64,000 nt of DNA from Pseudomonadota bacterium (GCA_027486675.1 JAIXOQ010000005.1:434001-498000), one strand, 5' to 3'; shown: positions 52,547-61,420, counted from the first letter of the stretch. A program made the numbers and translations. The notes: generated by a model from the sequence alone, not told the origin.

Positions 52547-55500
52547 GTGTTGAAATGCCTCCCTATCCTCCTACTTTCTGTCGTAGCCCTGGGGTCAAGC
52601 CAAGCGGGCGCGCCAGAGTCGCGTGTTCGGCAGCTGAATGCTGCTGCTAATCTTCTCATTTGCAAGACTGAGGGCGCGCGCGAAACCCAGTTGATGAAAC
52701 AGTTGGGCACGATTCAAAGCGCACGGAAGATGACCCAATGTGAGACTTGTGATGGAGTGCGCCTCGGTGATTACCAAGCGGAGGCACTTCGAAGACTCAG
52801 GATGCTTCGCGAAGCACAAACGTTAGAGTCCCTTTTTACTTATGAACTTCTTTATGGCGGCATCAATCCAGGAGCGCCCAGTGCGCGTGCGACACTTTTG
52901 AGCCGTGTGTGTGGAGGCAATCCTTCATTTGCACGCAAGGCCTCAGACTTTGCGATTGAAAGCCGGATACGGGCGTCGAGTCCGGAGCAATTATCTGCCC
53001 CAGGATTTGTGAGTGACTTAAAAAAATTTAATCGAGATCTTTGCGTGGATCCCTCCTTTAAGAAGAGTGCTGAAAAGATTGCAGAAGCCTCTTTGGTAGC
53101 ATTTCAAACTCCGGCAGGCCGTAAAGCAACCAGTGACGTTGGGGCTGGATTGGCGCCGCTCAATACCCTCACGGATGAAATAATAAAGACCTGTAAAACT
53201 GAGAACGAAAATTACCAAAAGAGAATAGCTTCGCCTAAGTCCTATGAACCGAATTTTGCAGCTCTTTCTACCAAAGACACGCCCGTATACCTCTTGAAAA
53301 TTGACCAGCAGAACAAGAAGAAATTTAAGGACGGAATCGAGTTTGGGCGGGCTGCTATTGCTATCAATAAGTCACTTAAGAAGATGGTGGAGAGCCCTTA
53401 TGGCCGACTCCTAATTACACGCTCGTTTCGTAAGACCTTGGGTTTTGATTCGCTCGAGATTAACGCTTCAAACGTCGTCAATGCGTGTTACTCCATCGCG
53501 GGGAAAATCGCGGGTGCCCGAAAGCAAGGGCGTGGCGTCTTCGAGCAAAAGGATGTCGCTTTAGCGATGCATGAACTGCGGACAGGCTTGGCTGAATCCA
53601 TGCAAGACACGTTGCCGTACCGATATCCAAAGGTATTTAAGCCTTCCCGAAGCAAGTTAGAAAAGCAACTTGCTGCAGAGATGCGGGCACAAACGGACCT
53701 GAGTGCGATGTCGGGTCTGCTGAATGAAACCGATCTAGCGAAAGCATCCTGTTCGGCGATGAAGAGTACTGCTGCCGCCGATGCTCACAATAAATATTGG
53801 GCAGAGCGAATCGGGTATGTCCAAGCGGGTATTGGAGTCTTAGGGGGCGCCCTTTCGCCATTCACCGCAGGGGCAAGCCTCTATGTGTCCATGGCTGCGG
53901 GCGCTGGGCTAACATTGATCAGCTCCGATATTTCTTTATCACAAGTGGAGAACGGTTCAATTGATGCACGCCCACAGATGTCTAGTCAGCTTCGGACTAC
54001 TATTGAATCTGAATCTCAAGAGAAACTGGCGTCAAAAGCGGAGGTGGCAAAAAGTGCTAGGGATCAAGTAGCGCAAGAGGAAACCAACAAAGACAGCATC
54101 CGAAAGGACAGAAACATTGCTATTGGCTTGATCGCGGGTGGTGCAGCGGTAGCACGTGCTTCGCAGTTGATCAAACCCACTTTAATGCGAGGTGCTGTAG
54201 AAGTCACAAATGACTACGTCGTGGCGCCGGTTCTCACGAATACCTTTAATACCGGAAGTCTCGCAGAAAGCATTACTCAAGACGTCGTGATGCAAGAAGT
54301 GACCGCTGGCATCACGAAGAAGTTTGGACCTAAGGGCGGGAGATTCTCAGTCGCCGGTCCAAGGGTTCGGAATTTTGATATCAAAACAGCCCGCCTGGAT
54401 AGGTCTACTGATCCTATAAGCCCTCCTCAGAGTGGAGCCGGTGTAGAGGTGCCTCTACGCGCTTCTACGTCATGGCCGGGCGCATCTGAAATGGGAAATC
54501 TTATAAATACTTATAAGCCCGTTCTAGCGGAAGCGAAGGGGCATCCCGATGAAAAAGTAAAAGTAGCCCAGGTCCTTCGGAAATTAGAATTAGAAAAAAA
54601 AGCGTCCGAGGAGAAGGCATCCGACAAAACTGTTGAAGGCATGGCTAACCGCGACCATGCAAAGAGGATCGCCGACTATATAGGAAAGATAAAAAAAGAC
54701 TTTGGAATCGATGCGCAATATATTCCTACGCCTCAGCAAAATACAGAGGTCACTGTGCGCACGCAGAACAGTGACTATTCCAAAAATAAGATTGACGCGG
54801 CAAAGAGAGATGAACCGCATCGTAAATCACTCTCTGACCTCATGGCTCCTCTTCCAAAAGATCAACAAGAGCTCATCAAAAAATATCCGGATGAACCTTG
54901 GGAACAAATGTCTCCGGAAAAACGACAGACTCGTCTAGAAGTCCTGGCGCGAGGTCAGGATGGACCGGATGAATATCTTCCTCAACTTACAGATCATTTT
55001 AATCTAGTTGGAGGTGCAAACGAGGTTCAAAGATATCTTTTGAAAACAAATCAGGGAATTGAGGTCGCCTACGGGAGGGTGGAGCGCGCCAAGAAAGATA
55101 AAATGATCTCGGCCCAGGATGAAATCACGATACTGACAGAAGCAAAGGGTACAGCAGAAGAGACACTAAAAGTGATTCAAAAGCATCTGATAGATCAGCC
55201 ATCAGTAGCGAAAGAGGTTGATGTTAAGGGTACAGAAAAATTGATTAAGAGTACTGCCAATAGAATTGAGCTTCTTAAGCAGGAGTTAGCATGGAGCTCA
55301 AATAAGCAACGTGCAGGAGAAACAAGTAAGGAGACGGAGGCTCGTCTCAAAGCTCGCGATGATTTCGACTCAATGCTTGTGCAACAGGTTAAAAAAGTAG
55401 ATCGATCAGAGCAAAGGCGTCTGGAAGTGATCGCTCTGGGGATGAAGGCTCATGAAACTGGAACTCGCGCGCAGGGGATTAAAGGCCAGCCTGGATATAA

Positions 55501-56458
55501 ACCTCCAAGTCCCGACAAATTGCGAGCCATCGCGGACTTTAAAGCTGCCCTTATCGACATCGGATTCGATCCAGTCACTGCAAAAAATGAAACACTGAAG
55601 TTAAGTAAGGTTGGACAGCTGGGAGAGATAGAAATAAATATCCCTAACATTAAGACCGATCCAAGCGGTGCTGCGACATTGAGCAAGAGACTCAAAGCAC
55701 TTCCAGACGCTGACAAAAAGGAAGATTCGCCTGCCTTGAAGCCCTATCAGGATGAATATATCCGGCTACATGATGAGCGCGTGAAGGTCAGCGAATTACT
55801 CGCGATAGAAGAGAACTCCGGAAAAAGGAATGAGTACAAGAAACAAAGAGAATTGATCGACCAAAAGATTAAGGATGTCGAAGTGATCTATCCAGTCACT
55901 ACGCACATGGTGAAGATTAAGGAAAATATCAAAGGCATTCTAGAGCAGCGTCGCCAACAGGCCGGTTCGGAGGATGCAGCCCGCGTAGCCCAAGAAGAGC
56001 AGGAGCTGCAGAAAGAAAAAGCTGCGAACAGAGAGAACGCGATAAAACAACAGACGTTAGAGGCAGAGTCAGATGCTCGGGCGAGGGCAGAGGCATTCAG
56101 AGCAAATAATAGCGACTATGCAGCAGTGAAAAAGAACTACAACGTTCGTAAAGTCCGTGAGCAAGTTTCAATGATGGCTGAGAATGGTGTAGTTCCTAAG
56201 GCAGGGGAACTTAAGGACTTCATTCAAGATGTAGCCACAGACTACAAGAAGTCGACCTACTCCGAGCGACAACGGCTCGGTGAGGGTTTCAATCAGTTGC
56301 TGAAGAACGCGGATCCATCTGCAGTGAGAAAGGACAAGGGCACGCTCGATCTTCTGAATCAGCTTTCAAATGAACCCGATTATCCTGCTCCAAAGGCTCT
56401 GAAAGAGTGGATCAAGATGAATATCGATTCCGACGTTCCGCGCACTTTGACCGACTAA
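52547..56458 (+). CDS. Giant exported coiled-coil protein, ends at an in-frame TAA
   Basis: The 1303-residue product has a signal peptide (KCLPILLLSVVALGSSQAGA); the start is GTG 52547 or TTG 52550. Residues about 35-410 are helical with several Cys. A hydrophobic stretch (VLGGALSPFTAGASLYVSMAAGAGLTLI, about 425-452) may span or insert in a membrane, and a second short one follows (NIAIGLIAGGAAVA). From about residue 650 the sequence is charged, Lys/Glu-rich and coiled-coil-like. The TAA at 56456-56458 is followed by 58 more sense codons in the same frame and then the next entry, so the two look like one gene of 1743 codons cut by a nonsense codon. No family was recognised. Confidence 0.75.
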   Translation: MLKCLPILLLSVVALGSSQAGAPESRVRQLNAAANLLICKTEGARETQLMKQLGTIQSARKMTQCETCDGVRLGDYQAEALRRLRMLREAQTLESLFTYELLYGGINPGAPSARATLLSRVCGGNPSFARKASDFAIESRIRASSPEQLSAPGFVSDLKKFNRDLCVDPSFKKSAEKIAEASLVAFQTPAGRKATSDVGAGLAPLNTLTDEIIKTCKTENENYQKRIASPKSYEPNFAALSTKDTPVYLLKIDQQNKKKFKDGIEFGRAAIAINKSLKKMVESPYGRLLITRSFRKTLGFDSLEINASNVVNACYSIAGKIAGARKQGRGVFEQKDVALAMHELRTGLAESMQDTLPYRYPKVFKPSRSKLEKQLAAEMRAQTDLSAMSGLLNETDLAKASCSAMKSTAAADAHNKYWAERIGYVQAGIGVLGGALSPFTAGASLYVSMAAGAGLTLISSDISLSQVENGSIDARPQMSSQLRTTIESESQEKLASKAEVAKSARDQVAQEETNKDSIRKDRNIAIGLIAGGAAVARASQLIKPTLMRGAVEVTNDYVVAPVLTNTFNTGSLAESITQDVVMQEVTAGITKKFGPKGGRFSVAGPRVRNFDIKTARLDRSTDPISPPQSGAGVEVPLRASTSWPGASEMGNLINTYKPVLAEAKGHPDEKVKVAQVLRKLELEKKASEEKASDKTVEGMANRDHAKRIADYIGKIKKDFGIDAQYIPTPQQNTEVTVRTQNSDYSKNKIDAAKRDEPHRKSLSDLMAPLPKDQQELIKKYPDEPWEQMSPEKRQTRLEVLARGQDGPDEYLPQLTDHFNLVGGANEVQRYLLKTNQGIEVAYGRVERAKKDKMISAQDEITILTEAKGTAEETLKVIQKHLIDQPSVAKEVDVKGTEKLIKSTANRIELLKQELAWSSNKQRAGETSKETEARLKARDDFDSMLVQQVKKVDRSEQRRLEVIALGMKAHETGTRAQGIKGQPGYKPPSPDKLRAIADFKAALIDIGFDPVTAKNETLKLSKVGQLGEIEINIPNIKTDPSGAATLSKRLKALPDADKKEDSPALKPYQDEYIRLHDERVKVSELLAIEENSGKRNEYKKQRELIDQKIKDVEVIYPVTTHMVKIKENIKGILEQRRQQAGSEDAARVAQEEQELQKEKAANRENAIKQQTLEAESDARARAEAFRANNSDYAAVKKNYNVRKVREQVSMMAENGVVPKAGELKDFIQDVATDYKKSTYSERQRLGEGFNQLLKNADPSAVRKDKGTLDLLNQLSNEPDYPAPKALKEWIKMNIDSDVPRTLTD

Positions 56459-56635
56459 GCCCGCGCTCCATTTCAAGAGCCTCCAACAGCGGCAGAGGTC
56501 GCTGCTGCAAAGAAGTACTTTGGGTCTCTTCAAGATGATGTCGATGGTGCGAAGAAGACCGCTTTTACAGATTTTGAAAAAAATCTCAAGAAAGCAAAAC
56601 TCAGTGATGCCGATCAAGACTACTGGCTTGGACAG

Positions 56636-57778
56636 ATGTACAAGGTCCACAGCACACGCAAGGGCGGGAAGCTGAAAGACGCGCAGCTGTCAGAACTGTA
56701 TAAAAGGCTTGAAACAGCAGGTGTTCCCAACGCACGCAAGCATGTAAAGGCTTTGGCGAAGGAAGGGGTGCTGGGTAAGAAGGCGTCCGAATCAGAGGAT
56801 GGTTATAAATACGATTGGTTCTTTAATTCATTTCCAAACTCAGTTCGAAAGAAGGGATATCCGAACGAACTCGACTTGGCTTACCTCGTGAAAGGTAAGC
56901 CCGTTTATCATTTAGACGAAACAGGGCAATTCAAAGACTGGAAGGGTAAGAGCGAGAAATTAAAGACGACGACTGGATTGGCAAATGAAGGAATATATCG
57001 CGTAACGGATAGTGCGGGTAAAACCACAATTATTAAGGTTTTATCTAGTGCAATGCCAGATCTCAATCCATCGGCACTCGTCAATACTGTGAATGGCTTT
57101 AACATGGTGAGTAAGGAAGGGGGTCCGGCGCTACTCGATTATGGTGTTGTGACTAACGCAAAAGGGGATCGACGTGTTTATCTTCAGATGGAGGATGCAT
57201 TTCCAGGAAGAGAAGTTGACGTCCTAAAGAATAAGGATGGCACTTTGTTGGTGAGTTTAGAAGCATCAGGAAAAAAGGTCTTGCATCAAGTTGGTGAGAA
57301 GTTCGCTGAGGCATATGATCACGGGTATATTCCCCTTGATCCAGATTTTATCTTTTCTGACGACGGTCGTGTCCGCTGGATTGATGGGGAGTGGGGACTG
57401 CAAAGCATGTACGCTTACAGGGCTAACGAAAGATTTGGCCATGCGTTTTGGACGATGCTCGCTACCACTTATCGAAAGTTAGGTAGTGAACCGAGTAAAC
57501 GGGATGAATCAATGAAGTCAATGCTTGCTGGTTTTTTCAAAAAGCTTGAGGAAAGACCAGGCTACCTAAACGAACCAATCATCACTGAAATTCGATATGG
57601 CGAATCTTTCCAATCGCTCACTACAGCTCGATATGATTTTCGGTCTTGGGAGAAGGATGCGATCTATAAGATCTTGGGCGACTATATGGATCATAATCCG
57701 CCAAGAGACTACAGGAGACCAATGTGGTCGTGCCCGGGGTTGAACATTCCAGGTTTAGATCGCTACCCTGGAATGTAA
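56636..57778 (+). CDS. Kinase-like C-terminal part of the giant exported protein
   Basis: This frame is in phase with the preceding gene and is open from 56459; the first ATG at 56636 has no Shine-Dalgarno, so separate translation is doubtful. Residues about 120-265 resemble a protein-kinase fold: YRVTDSAGKTTIIKVL fits the glycine-loop/VAIK region, VYLQMEDA the hinge, and HGYIPLDPDFIFSDDGRVRWIDGEWG the catalytic loop plus DFG region. The HRD Asp and catalytic Asn are not obviously kept, while the Asp of IDGE is. It may be a divergent or inactive kinase. As the tail of a secreted protein it could be an effector domain; that is inference. Confidence 0.6.
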   Translation: MYKVHSTRKGGKLKDAQLSELYKRLETAGVPNARKHVKALAKEGVLGKKASESEDGYKYDWFFNSFPNSVRKKGYPNELDLAYLVKGKPVYHLDETGQFKDWKGKSEKLKTTTGLANEGIYRVTDSAGKTTIIKVLSSAMPDLNPSALVNTVNGFNMVSKEGGPALLDYGVVTNAKGDRRVYLQMEDAFPGREVDVLKNKDGTLLVSLEASGKKVLHQVGEKFAEAYDHGYIPLDPDFIFSDDGRVRWIDGEWGLQSMYAYRANERFGHAFWTMLATTYRKLGSEPSKRDESMKSMLAGFFKKLEERPGYLNEPIITEIRYGESFQSLTTARYDFRSWEKDAIYKILGDYMDHNPPRDYRRPMWSCPGLNIPGLDRYPGM

Positions 57779-57798
57779 AAGCTATTCATCCGATAGCT

Positions 57799-57951
57799 CT
57801 ACGCAAGGTTGCGCCCGGTCTTTCCCCGCAGGACTAACCCCGCAAAAAGCCGATCCGCAGACACAGTCCAGTATTTCGGACCTTCGATCACGCGCTGCGA
57901 ATAACCGCTTGGCTCTGGCATTTCCGGTACGCCGGAATGGAAATGAGTCAT
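57799..57951 (-). CDS. Possible small protein (50 residues)
   Basis: A short frame starting ATG at 57951 encodes a 50-residue product with THFHSGVPEMPEPSG near the start and SADRLFAGLVLRGKTG near the end. Codon choice looks like the neighbouring genes, but no Shine-Dalgarno is visible and no family was recognised. It lies 14 bp downstream of the nucleotidyltransferase gene on the same strand, where a HepT-like partner might be expected; the sequence does not look like a HEPN protein. Low confidence. Confidence 0.25.
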   Translation of the reverse strand: MTHFHSGVPEMPEPSGYSQRVIEGPKYWTVSADRLFAGLVLRGKTGRNLA

Positions 57952-57965
57952 TTTATGCAGAGAAA

Positions 57966-58412
57966 CTACTTCTTCGCGCGACTCAAGAATGCCGCTTCTA
58001 CATCCTCAATCCGATCAACCGGATGCTTGGGATCAGGAAAGAATCGCGACCGACTGCACATGAAATCCGGATACTGCGACATCTGATTCATCTTCCATTG
58101 CAAATGAAGATCACTTTCGGAACAAAACAACAAGCGGCCGGTCTCAAGCACCTGCCAAGCAAAGATTAGGTCGATTGAGTTTAAAGAAACGAGATCGACC
58201 TCAACGCCAAAGGTCATTGTCAGCGCCTCTTGGATTTCTTGAATCCTTGAGAAAGCGGGGACTTTCTTCCAAAAGACCGCAAGGTCAATGTCGCTTTCAC
58301 TGTGAAAGCGCTCAGTTCCCGTCGATCCCAAAAGATAAGCAAATGCGATTTCAGCCGCAGCAAGCTCGGATAGTCGGGCCCCAATATTTTCTGTTGTGAT
58401 GATCGCGCTCAC
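57966..58412 (-). CDS. MNT/MntA-type nucleotidyltransferase-fold protein
   Basis: The 148-residue protein has the minimal nucleotidyltransferase core LLGSTGTERFHSESDIDLAVF near residue 30, with both Asp of the metal-binding SDIDLAV intact, and a third acidic position in VEVDLVSL. In MntA-HepT modules the MntA enzyme AMPylates and silences the HEPN RNase HepT. Here no HEPN gene is adjacent on either side, so this is an orphan antitoxin-like gene or a solitary transferase. It follows, on the opposite strand, the broken giant gene. Confidence 0.8.
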   Translation of the reverse strand: MSAIITTENIGARLSELAAAEIAFAYLLGSTGTERFHSESDIDLAVFWKKVPAFSRIQEIQEALTMTFGVEVDLVSLNSIDLIFAWQVLETGRLLFCSESDLHLQWKMNQMSQYPDFMCSRSRFFPDPKHPVDRIEDVEAAFLSRAKK

Positions 58413-58472
58413 TTTATCAGGCTACTCCGATTCTGCGGCATTTTCATCCGCGCCGTGGTAACCCCTTAATCT

Positions 58473-60176
58473 ATGCGCGCTCTGCGATTCTTCGACTTCC
58501 TCTTTGGGGTCCTCATCGTCTTTCCACTCGTCTTAGGCGGCGCATGGATCTCTAAGCCAGGACTAAAAGTCGAACTGGTCGAGCTTGCAGTTCCAGTCTT
58601 GATCCTTGCCTTTATCGGAGCTCTGATTCATTGGATCGCACGGCCGGAATGGACCAAGTCTTACGCCTTCATCGCATTCACTCGCCTCTGGTCCCGGTGG
58701 GTCGCTTTTAATACAAGAAAGCCCGTTGCTTCCCTTTGGTGTGGGGCCGCAATTGCGGGCGTGATCTATGCATTTGCAGCACTTAGAAGACATTGGGCAT
58801 TCGGTAGCGGTGCTGCAGACCTTGGGATCTTCACGAACGCGATTTGGAACTTGGTGAACGGCAATGGATACGTCTCCTCTGTGAAAGACGGGCTTCCCCT
58901 CTTTGCAGATCACCAGTCTCCGATCTTCTGGCTGTTTGCTCCCGCTTTTGCGCTTCTCCCGCAAGCTGAAACGCTGTTGATTCTTCAGTCCTTTGCACTA
59001 GCTACGACAGGTGTATTTGCAGCAAGACTTGCTACTCAAGCTTTAGGAGATCGCGATCCCATCACCTCTGCAATCCCGCTCATGGTGTGGATCAATCCCG
59101 CCATTCGTGCAGCCAATAGCTTTGATTTTCATCCAGAAGTGACGATGCTTCCGCTCTTTTTGGCAGCGATCCTAGGGATCCAGTCCGCTTCAAAACGAGC
59201 GCAGCTTGGAGGGTGGATTGCATTTCTATTTGCACTGGCCGGAAAAGAATCCGCAGGCCCAGTTGCTGCTGCGATCGGTATCGTATGGCTTCTGACTCCA
59301 AAATTTCACAAACAAGGGATCTTTGCCTTAGTCTTGGGACTGTCTTGGTTTTTGTTTTGTTTGAAAGTGGTTCCGGGCCTTTTCGGAAAGACCTACGCTT
59401 ATGAAGATGCTTACGCCCACTTCGGCGGTGGCCTACTTGGAGTCATCACGGCCCCATTTCGTGATCCAGTTTTTTTCCTCTCCCACATCTTCAATGGACC
59501 AAGAATTTGGTTTCTATTTTGGACACTCGTGCCGCTCGCTTTCTTGCCACTGTTGTCTCCACTCAAGATGATTGCGGCATTGCCTGGATATCTGATGCTT
59601 TTTCTAAGCGTCAGAGATCACCGCGTGAATACGATTTATCACTATGGAATTGAACCCGCAGTAGGGCTTTTGTGGGCGCTTCCCGAAGGGTGGGCAAGAC
59701 TGCGAAGTGGGCTCAAATCAAAACCTCAGCGCTGGCGCTCACTTGCGCCTATTGTGATTCTATTTTTGGTGCTCCTAGAATTTGGGCGATCAGAGATCTC
59801 CCGCATCCGCCGCTATGACGGTACCCAGTGGACGTACTGGTTAAGATCCGAATTGATTCCAGCGGTGACGGCCCAAAAGGTCTCAGTCTCAGGCGCCATG
59901 GTTCCACATTTAGCCGATCGACTTTGGGTGAATCACTTGCCCGATATCACGCTCGCCGACGGTTCCCCCGTGGACTGCGTCATCGAAGATCCCACTGTAA
60001 ACAACTGGCCCATGTCCACCGAAGAGGTGGGCCGTCTTCCGGAAACACTTAAAAATGCTGGGTTTTCGTTAGTGTATGAATGCCAGACGCTCAAGGTGTA
60101 TGAGCGCCCTGTCCCTCAGGGTCAGTGCTTACGGGAGCCACCGAAATGCCCCGATTTGAGAGCCATGCAAAAGTAA
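58473..60176 (+). CDS. DUF2079 polytopic membrane protein
   Basis: The 567-residue protein has about 11-12 transmembrane segments. It matches DUF2079: DLGIFTNAIWNLVNGNGY near residue 115, LFADHQSPIFWLFAPAFAL, NSFDFHPEVTMLPLFLAAI, AGKESAG and HYGIEPAVGLLWALPEG. The family resembles GT-C glycosyltransferases in layout, with the DLGIF Asp placed like a catalytic residue; its true activity is unknown. Its C-terminal 130 residues form a soluble domain. It is followed by an A/T-rich palindrome and a convergent gene. Confidence 0.87.
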   Translation: MRALRFFDFLFGVLIVFPLVLGGAWISKPGLKVELVELAVPVLILAFIGALIHWIARPEWTKSYAFIAFTRLWSRWVAFNTRKPVASLWCGAAIAGVIYAFAALRRHWAFGSGAADLGIFTNAIWNLVNGNGYVSSVKDGLPLFADHQSPIFWLFAPAFALLPQAETLLILQSFALATTGVFAARLATQALGDRDPITSAIPLMVWINPAIRAANSFDFHPEVTMLPLFLAAILGIQSASKRAQLGGWIAFLFALAGKESAGPVAAAIGIVWLLTPKFHKQGIFALVLGLSWFLFCLKVVPGLFGKTYAYEDAYAHFGGGLLGVITAPFRDPVFFLSHIFNGPRIWFLFWTLVPLAFLPLLSPLKMIAALPGYLMLFLSVRDHRVNTIYHYGIEPAVGLLWALPEGWARLRSGLKSKPQRWRSLAPIVILFLVLLEFGRSEISRIRRYDGTQWTYWLRSELIPAVTAQKVSVSGAMVPHLADRLWVNHLPDITLADGSPVDCVIEDPTVNNWPMSTEEVGRLPETLKNAGFSLVYECQTLKVYERPVPQGQCLREPPKCPDLRAMQK

Positions 60177-60219
60177 AGTATGACTTTATTTATACATGTA
60201 AAAATAAAGTACTGCTTTA
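60174..60219. repeat. A/T-rich palindrome with two flanking dyads, between convergent genes
   Basis: ACTTTATTT (60183-60191) and AAATAAAGT (60202-60210) flank a central TACATGTA, making a 28-bp palindrome with one mismatched pair. Two small dyads TAAAG-N5-CTTTA overlap its ends (60174-60188 and 60205-60219). Both facing genes end here, so it probably serves as a shared 3' structure. Confidence 0.55.
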
Positions 60220-60223
60220 GAGC

Positions 60224-61123
60224 CTAAACCGGCGGATTCGAAAGTAACTTGTGGATCTCTTCACGGATCACACGCTCGGCAAGCAATGGAAATTCCCGTG
60301 CTGTGATTTGGGATAAAACCCGCTCGACCTCTGTGCGCACCATCTGTTCCACTTCCGAGCGATCAAACATCTGTTGTCCTGATGGGGCCAAAGTTTGCAT
60401 CCCGCCAAAGTCATTCATCCCAGGCATCGTATTGCCAATCGGCTCCATCGGCGTGATCTCATCAATCGCCATGTGCTGATGCGAAGAATAATTGGACCGA
60501 GAGTCCAGAGTTGGAGTCAGTGCGGGCTCCATGATTCCCCAGCCACCATCGTCAAATCCAGAAAGCTTAAAAGTGTTGTCCGTCAGTGCGCGAACATCGT
60601 CCTGAATCGGCTGCATCGCAGGGAAGGTTTCTTCTGGGATCTCCAAAGGAGGAAAACCTGAGGGTGGTGGTGGAGGCGGCGGGGGTGGCGGTGGCTCAAA
60701 TTCCATTGCTTGTGGAATCGGGGGCACAAATGCTGCCGCTTTTCTGGACTCTACTTCCGTCATCACTTGAAGCAAGGTGCTGCGAAGGTGAGCGGGATCA
60801 AAAGGCTTGATGAGGTGTCCAGAGAACTGAAGCGCATTCATCTTCGTCTCATCTACTTTTTCAAAAGCGCTCGACATTAAAATGAAAGGAATATCAGCCA
60901 AATCCGGCATTCCGGCGAAAGTCTCTTTTAGCTGAAAGGCATCTAATTTCGGTAAAGAAACGTCGATGATGCAGATGTGCGGACGAAAGAGGGACGCCTG
61001 CTCAAGCGCCTCCTGACCATCAGAAACCGTCTGTATTTCATAACCATCCTGGGAAAGCGCCAGGCGGATTACTTTCTGTATCGTCAGGCTGTCGTCAGCG
61101 ACGAGTATTTTTTTCTCACTCAT
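60224..61123 (-). CDS. Receiver-domain protein with proline-rich linker
   Basis: The frame reaches 61162, but the Met at 61123 starts MSEKKILVADDSLTIQKVI, a typical receiver. Residues 1-120 form the receiver with acidic pocket VADDS, phosphorylated Asp in IIDVSLPKLD and Lys in HLIKPFDP. Then come a run of 11 Pro (near residue 143), a linker of about 100 residues rich in Met/Pro/Gln, and a conserved helical tail (RTEVERVLSQITAREFPLLAERVIREEIHKLL). There is no DNA-binding or enzymatic output domain. The layout resembles RomR-like polarity proteins that partner MglA, but the match is only architectural. A 16-bp dyad lies 25 bp upstream. Confidence 0.85.
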   Translation of the reverse strand: MSEKKILVADDSLTIQKVIRLALSQDGYEIQTVSDGQEALEQASLFRPHICIIDVSLPKLDAFQLKETFAGMPDLADIPFILMSSAFEKVDETKMNALQFSGHLIKPFDPAHLRSTLLQVMTEVESRKAAAFVPPIPQAMEFEPPPPPPPPPPPSGFPPLEIPEETFPAMQPIQDDVRALTDNTFKLSGFDDGGWGIMEPALTPTLDSRSNYSSHQHMAIDEITPMEPIGNTMPGMNDFGGMQTLAPSGQQMFDRSEVEQMVRTEVERVLSQITAREFPLLAERVIREEIHKLLSNPPV

Positions 61124-61147
61124 TCTCTTAACTAGTGTGGCAAGCGA

Positions 61148-61163
61148 ATTGCTTAGTAGCAAT
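61148..61163. promoter_or_regulatory. Dyad upstream of the receiver-protein gene
   Basis: ATTGCT and AGCAAT flank TAGT, 25 bp before the ATG at 61123 on the minus strand. It could be an operator or leader hairpin in the region divergent from 6S RNA. Confidence 0.3.
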
Positions 61164-61241
61164 GTTTACAACGACATAGCCACTGAAAGCCCCTTGACAC
61201 GTACACAGTTGGTTTTTGATCCCGCATAGGTGTTATTCTAA

Positions 61242-61420
61242 GGGGGAGCTTGGGACCAGTAAAAATAACATCTGGACCCGACAGTCATAGACCCCGGGAG
61301 CTGTTCCTGGTTGGTGGTGAGCATGCCCGATACTTCGGGAAGCCTAAAGCCAACATACGGCGCCCACTTAATAGATTTAGGGGTTCCAATGGTCTTGCTG
61401 GTTTCCAAGCTCAAAATTTT
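61242..61420 (+). ncRNA. ssrS: 6S RNA
   Basis: 6S RNA mimics an open promoter and sequesters the housekeeping RNA polymerase. The closing stem is perfect in two blocks: GAGCTTGG (61246-61253) with CCAAGCTC (61405-61412), and ACCAG (61255-61259) with CTGGT (61398-61402). The apical half carries GGTTGGTG then AGCATGC, and a hairpin CCCGA-TACT-TCGGG (61326-61339) followed by AAGCCTAAA, closely matching E. coli 6S RNA (GGTTGGTGAGCATGC, then a Cys-rich stem and AGCCTTAAA). The length of about 175 nt is normal. AAAATTTTTT after the stem looks like the 3' end. A weak promoter (TTGGTT, 16 bp, TGTTAT) precedes it. Exact ends are estimates. Confidence 0.87.

Noticed and set aside
57909-58169. 86-codon plus-strand frame opposite the nucleotidyltransferase gene
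   Set aside because: It lies antisense to a well-supported gene with intact motifs, has no ribosome binding site and resembles no family.
61194-61199. Consensus TTGACA before 6S RNA
   Set aside because: No -10-like sequence lies 16-18 bp downstream and it is too far from the predicted 6S 5' end; a weaker promoter nearer the RNA fits better.
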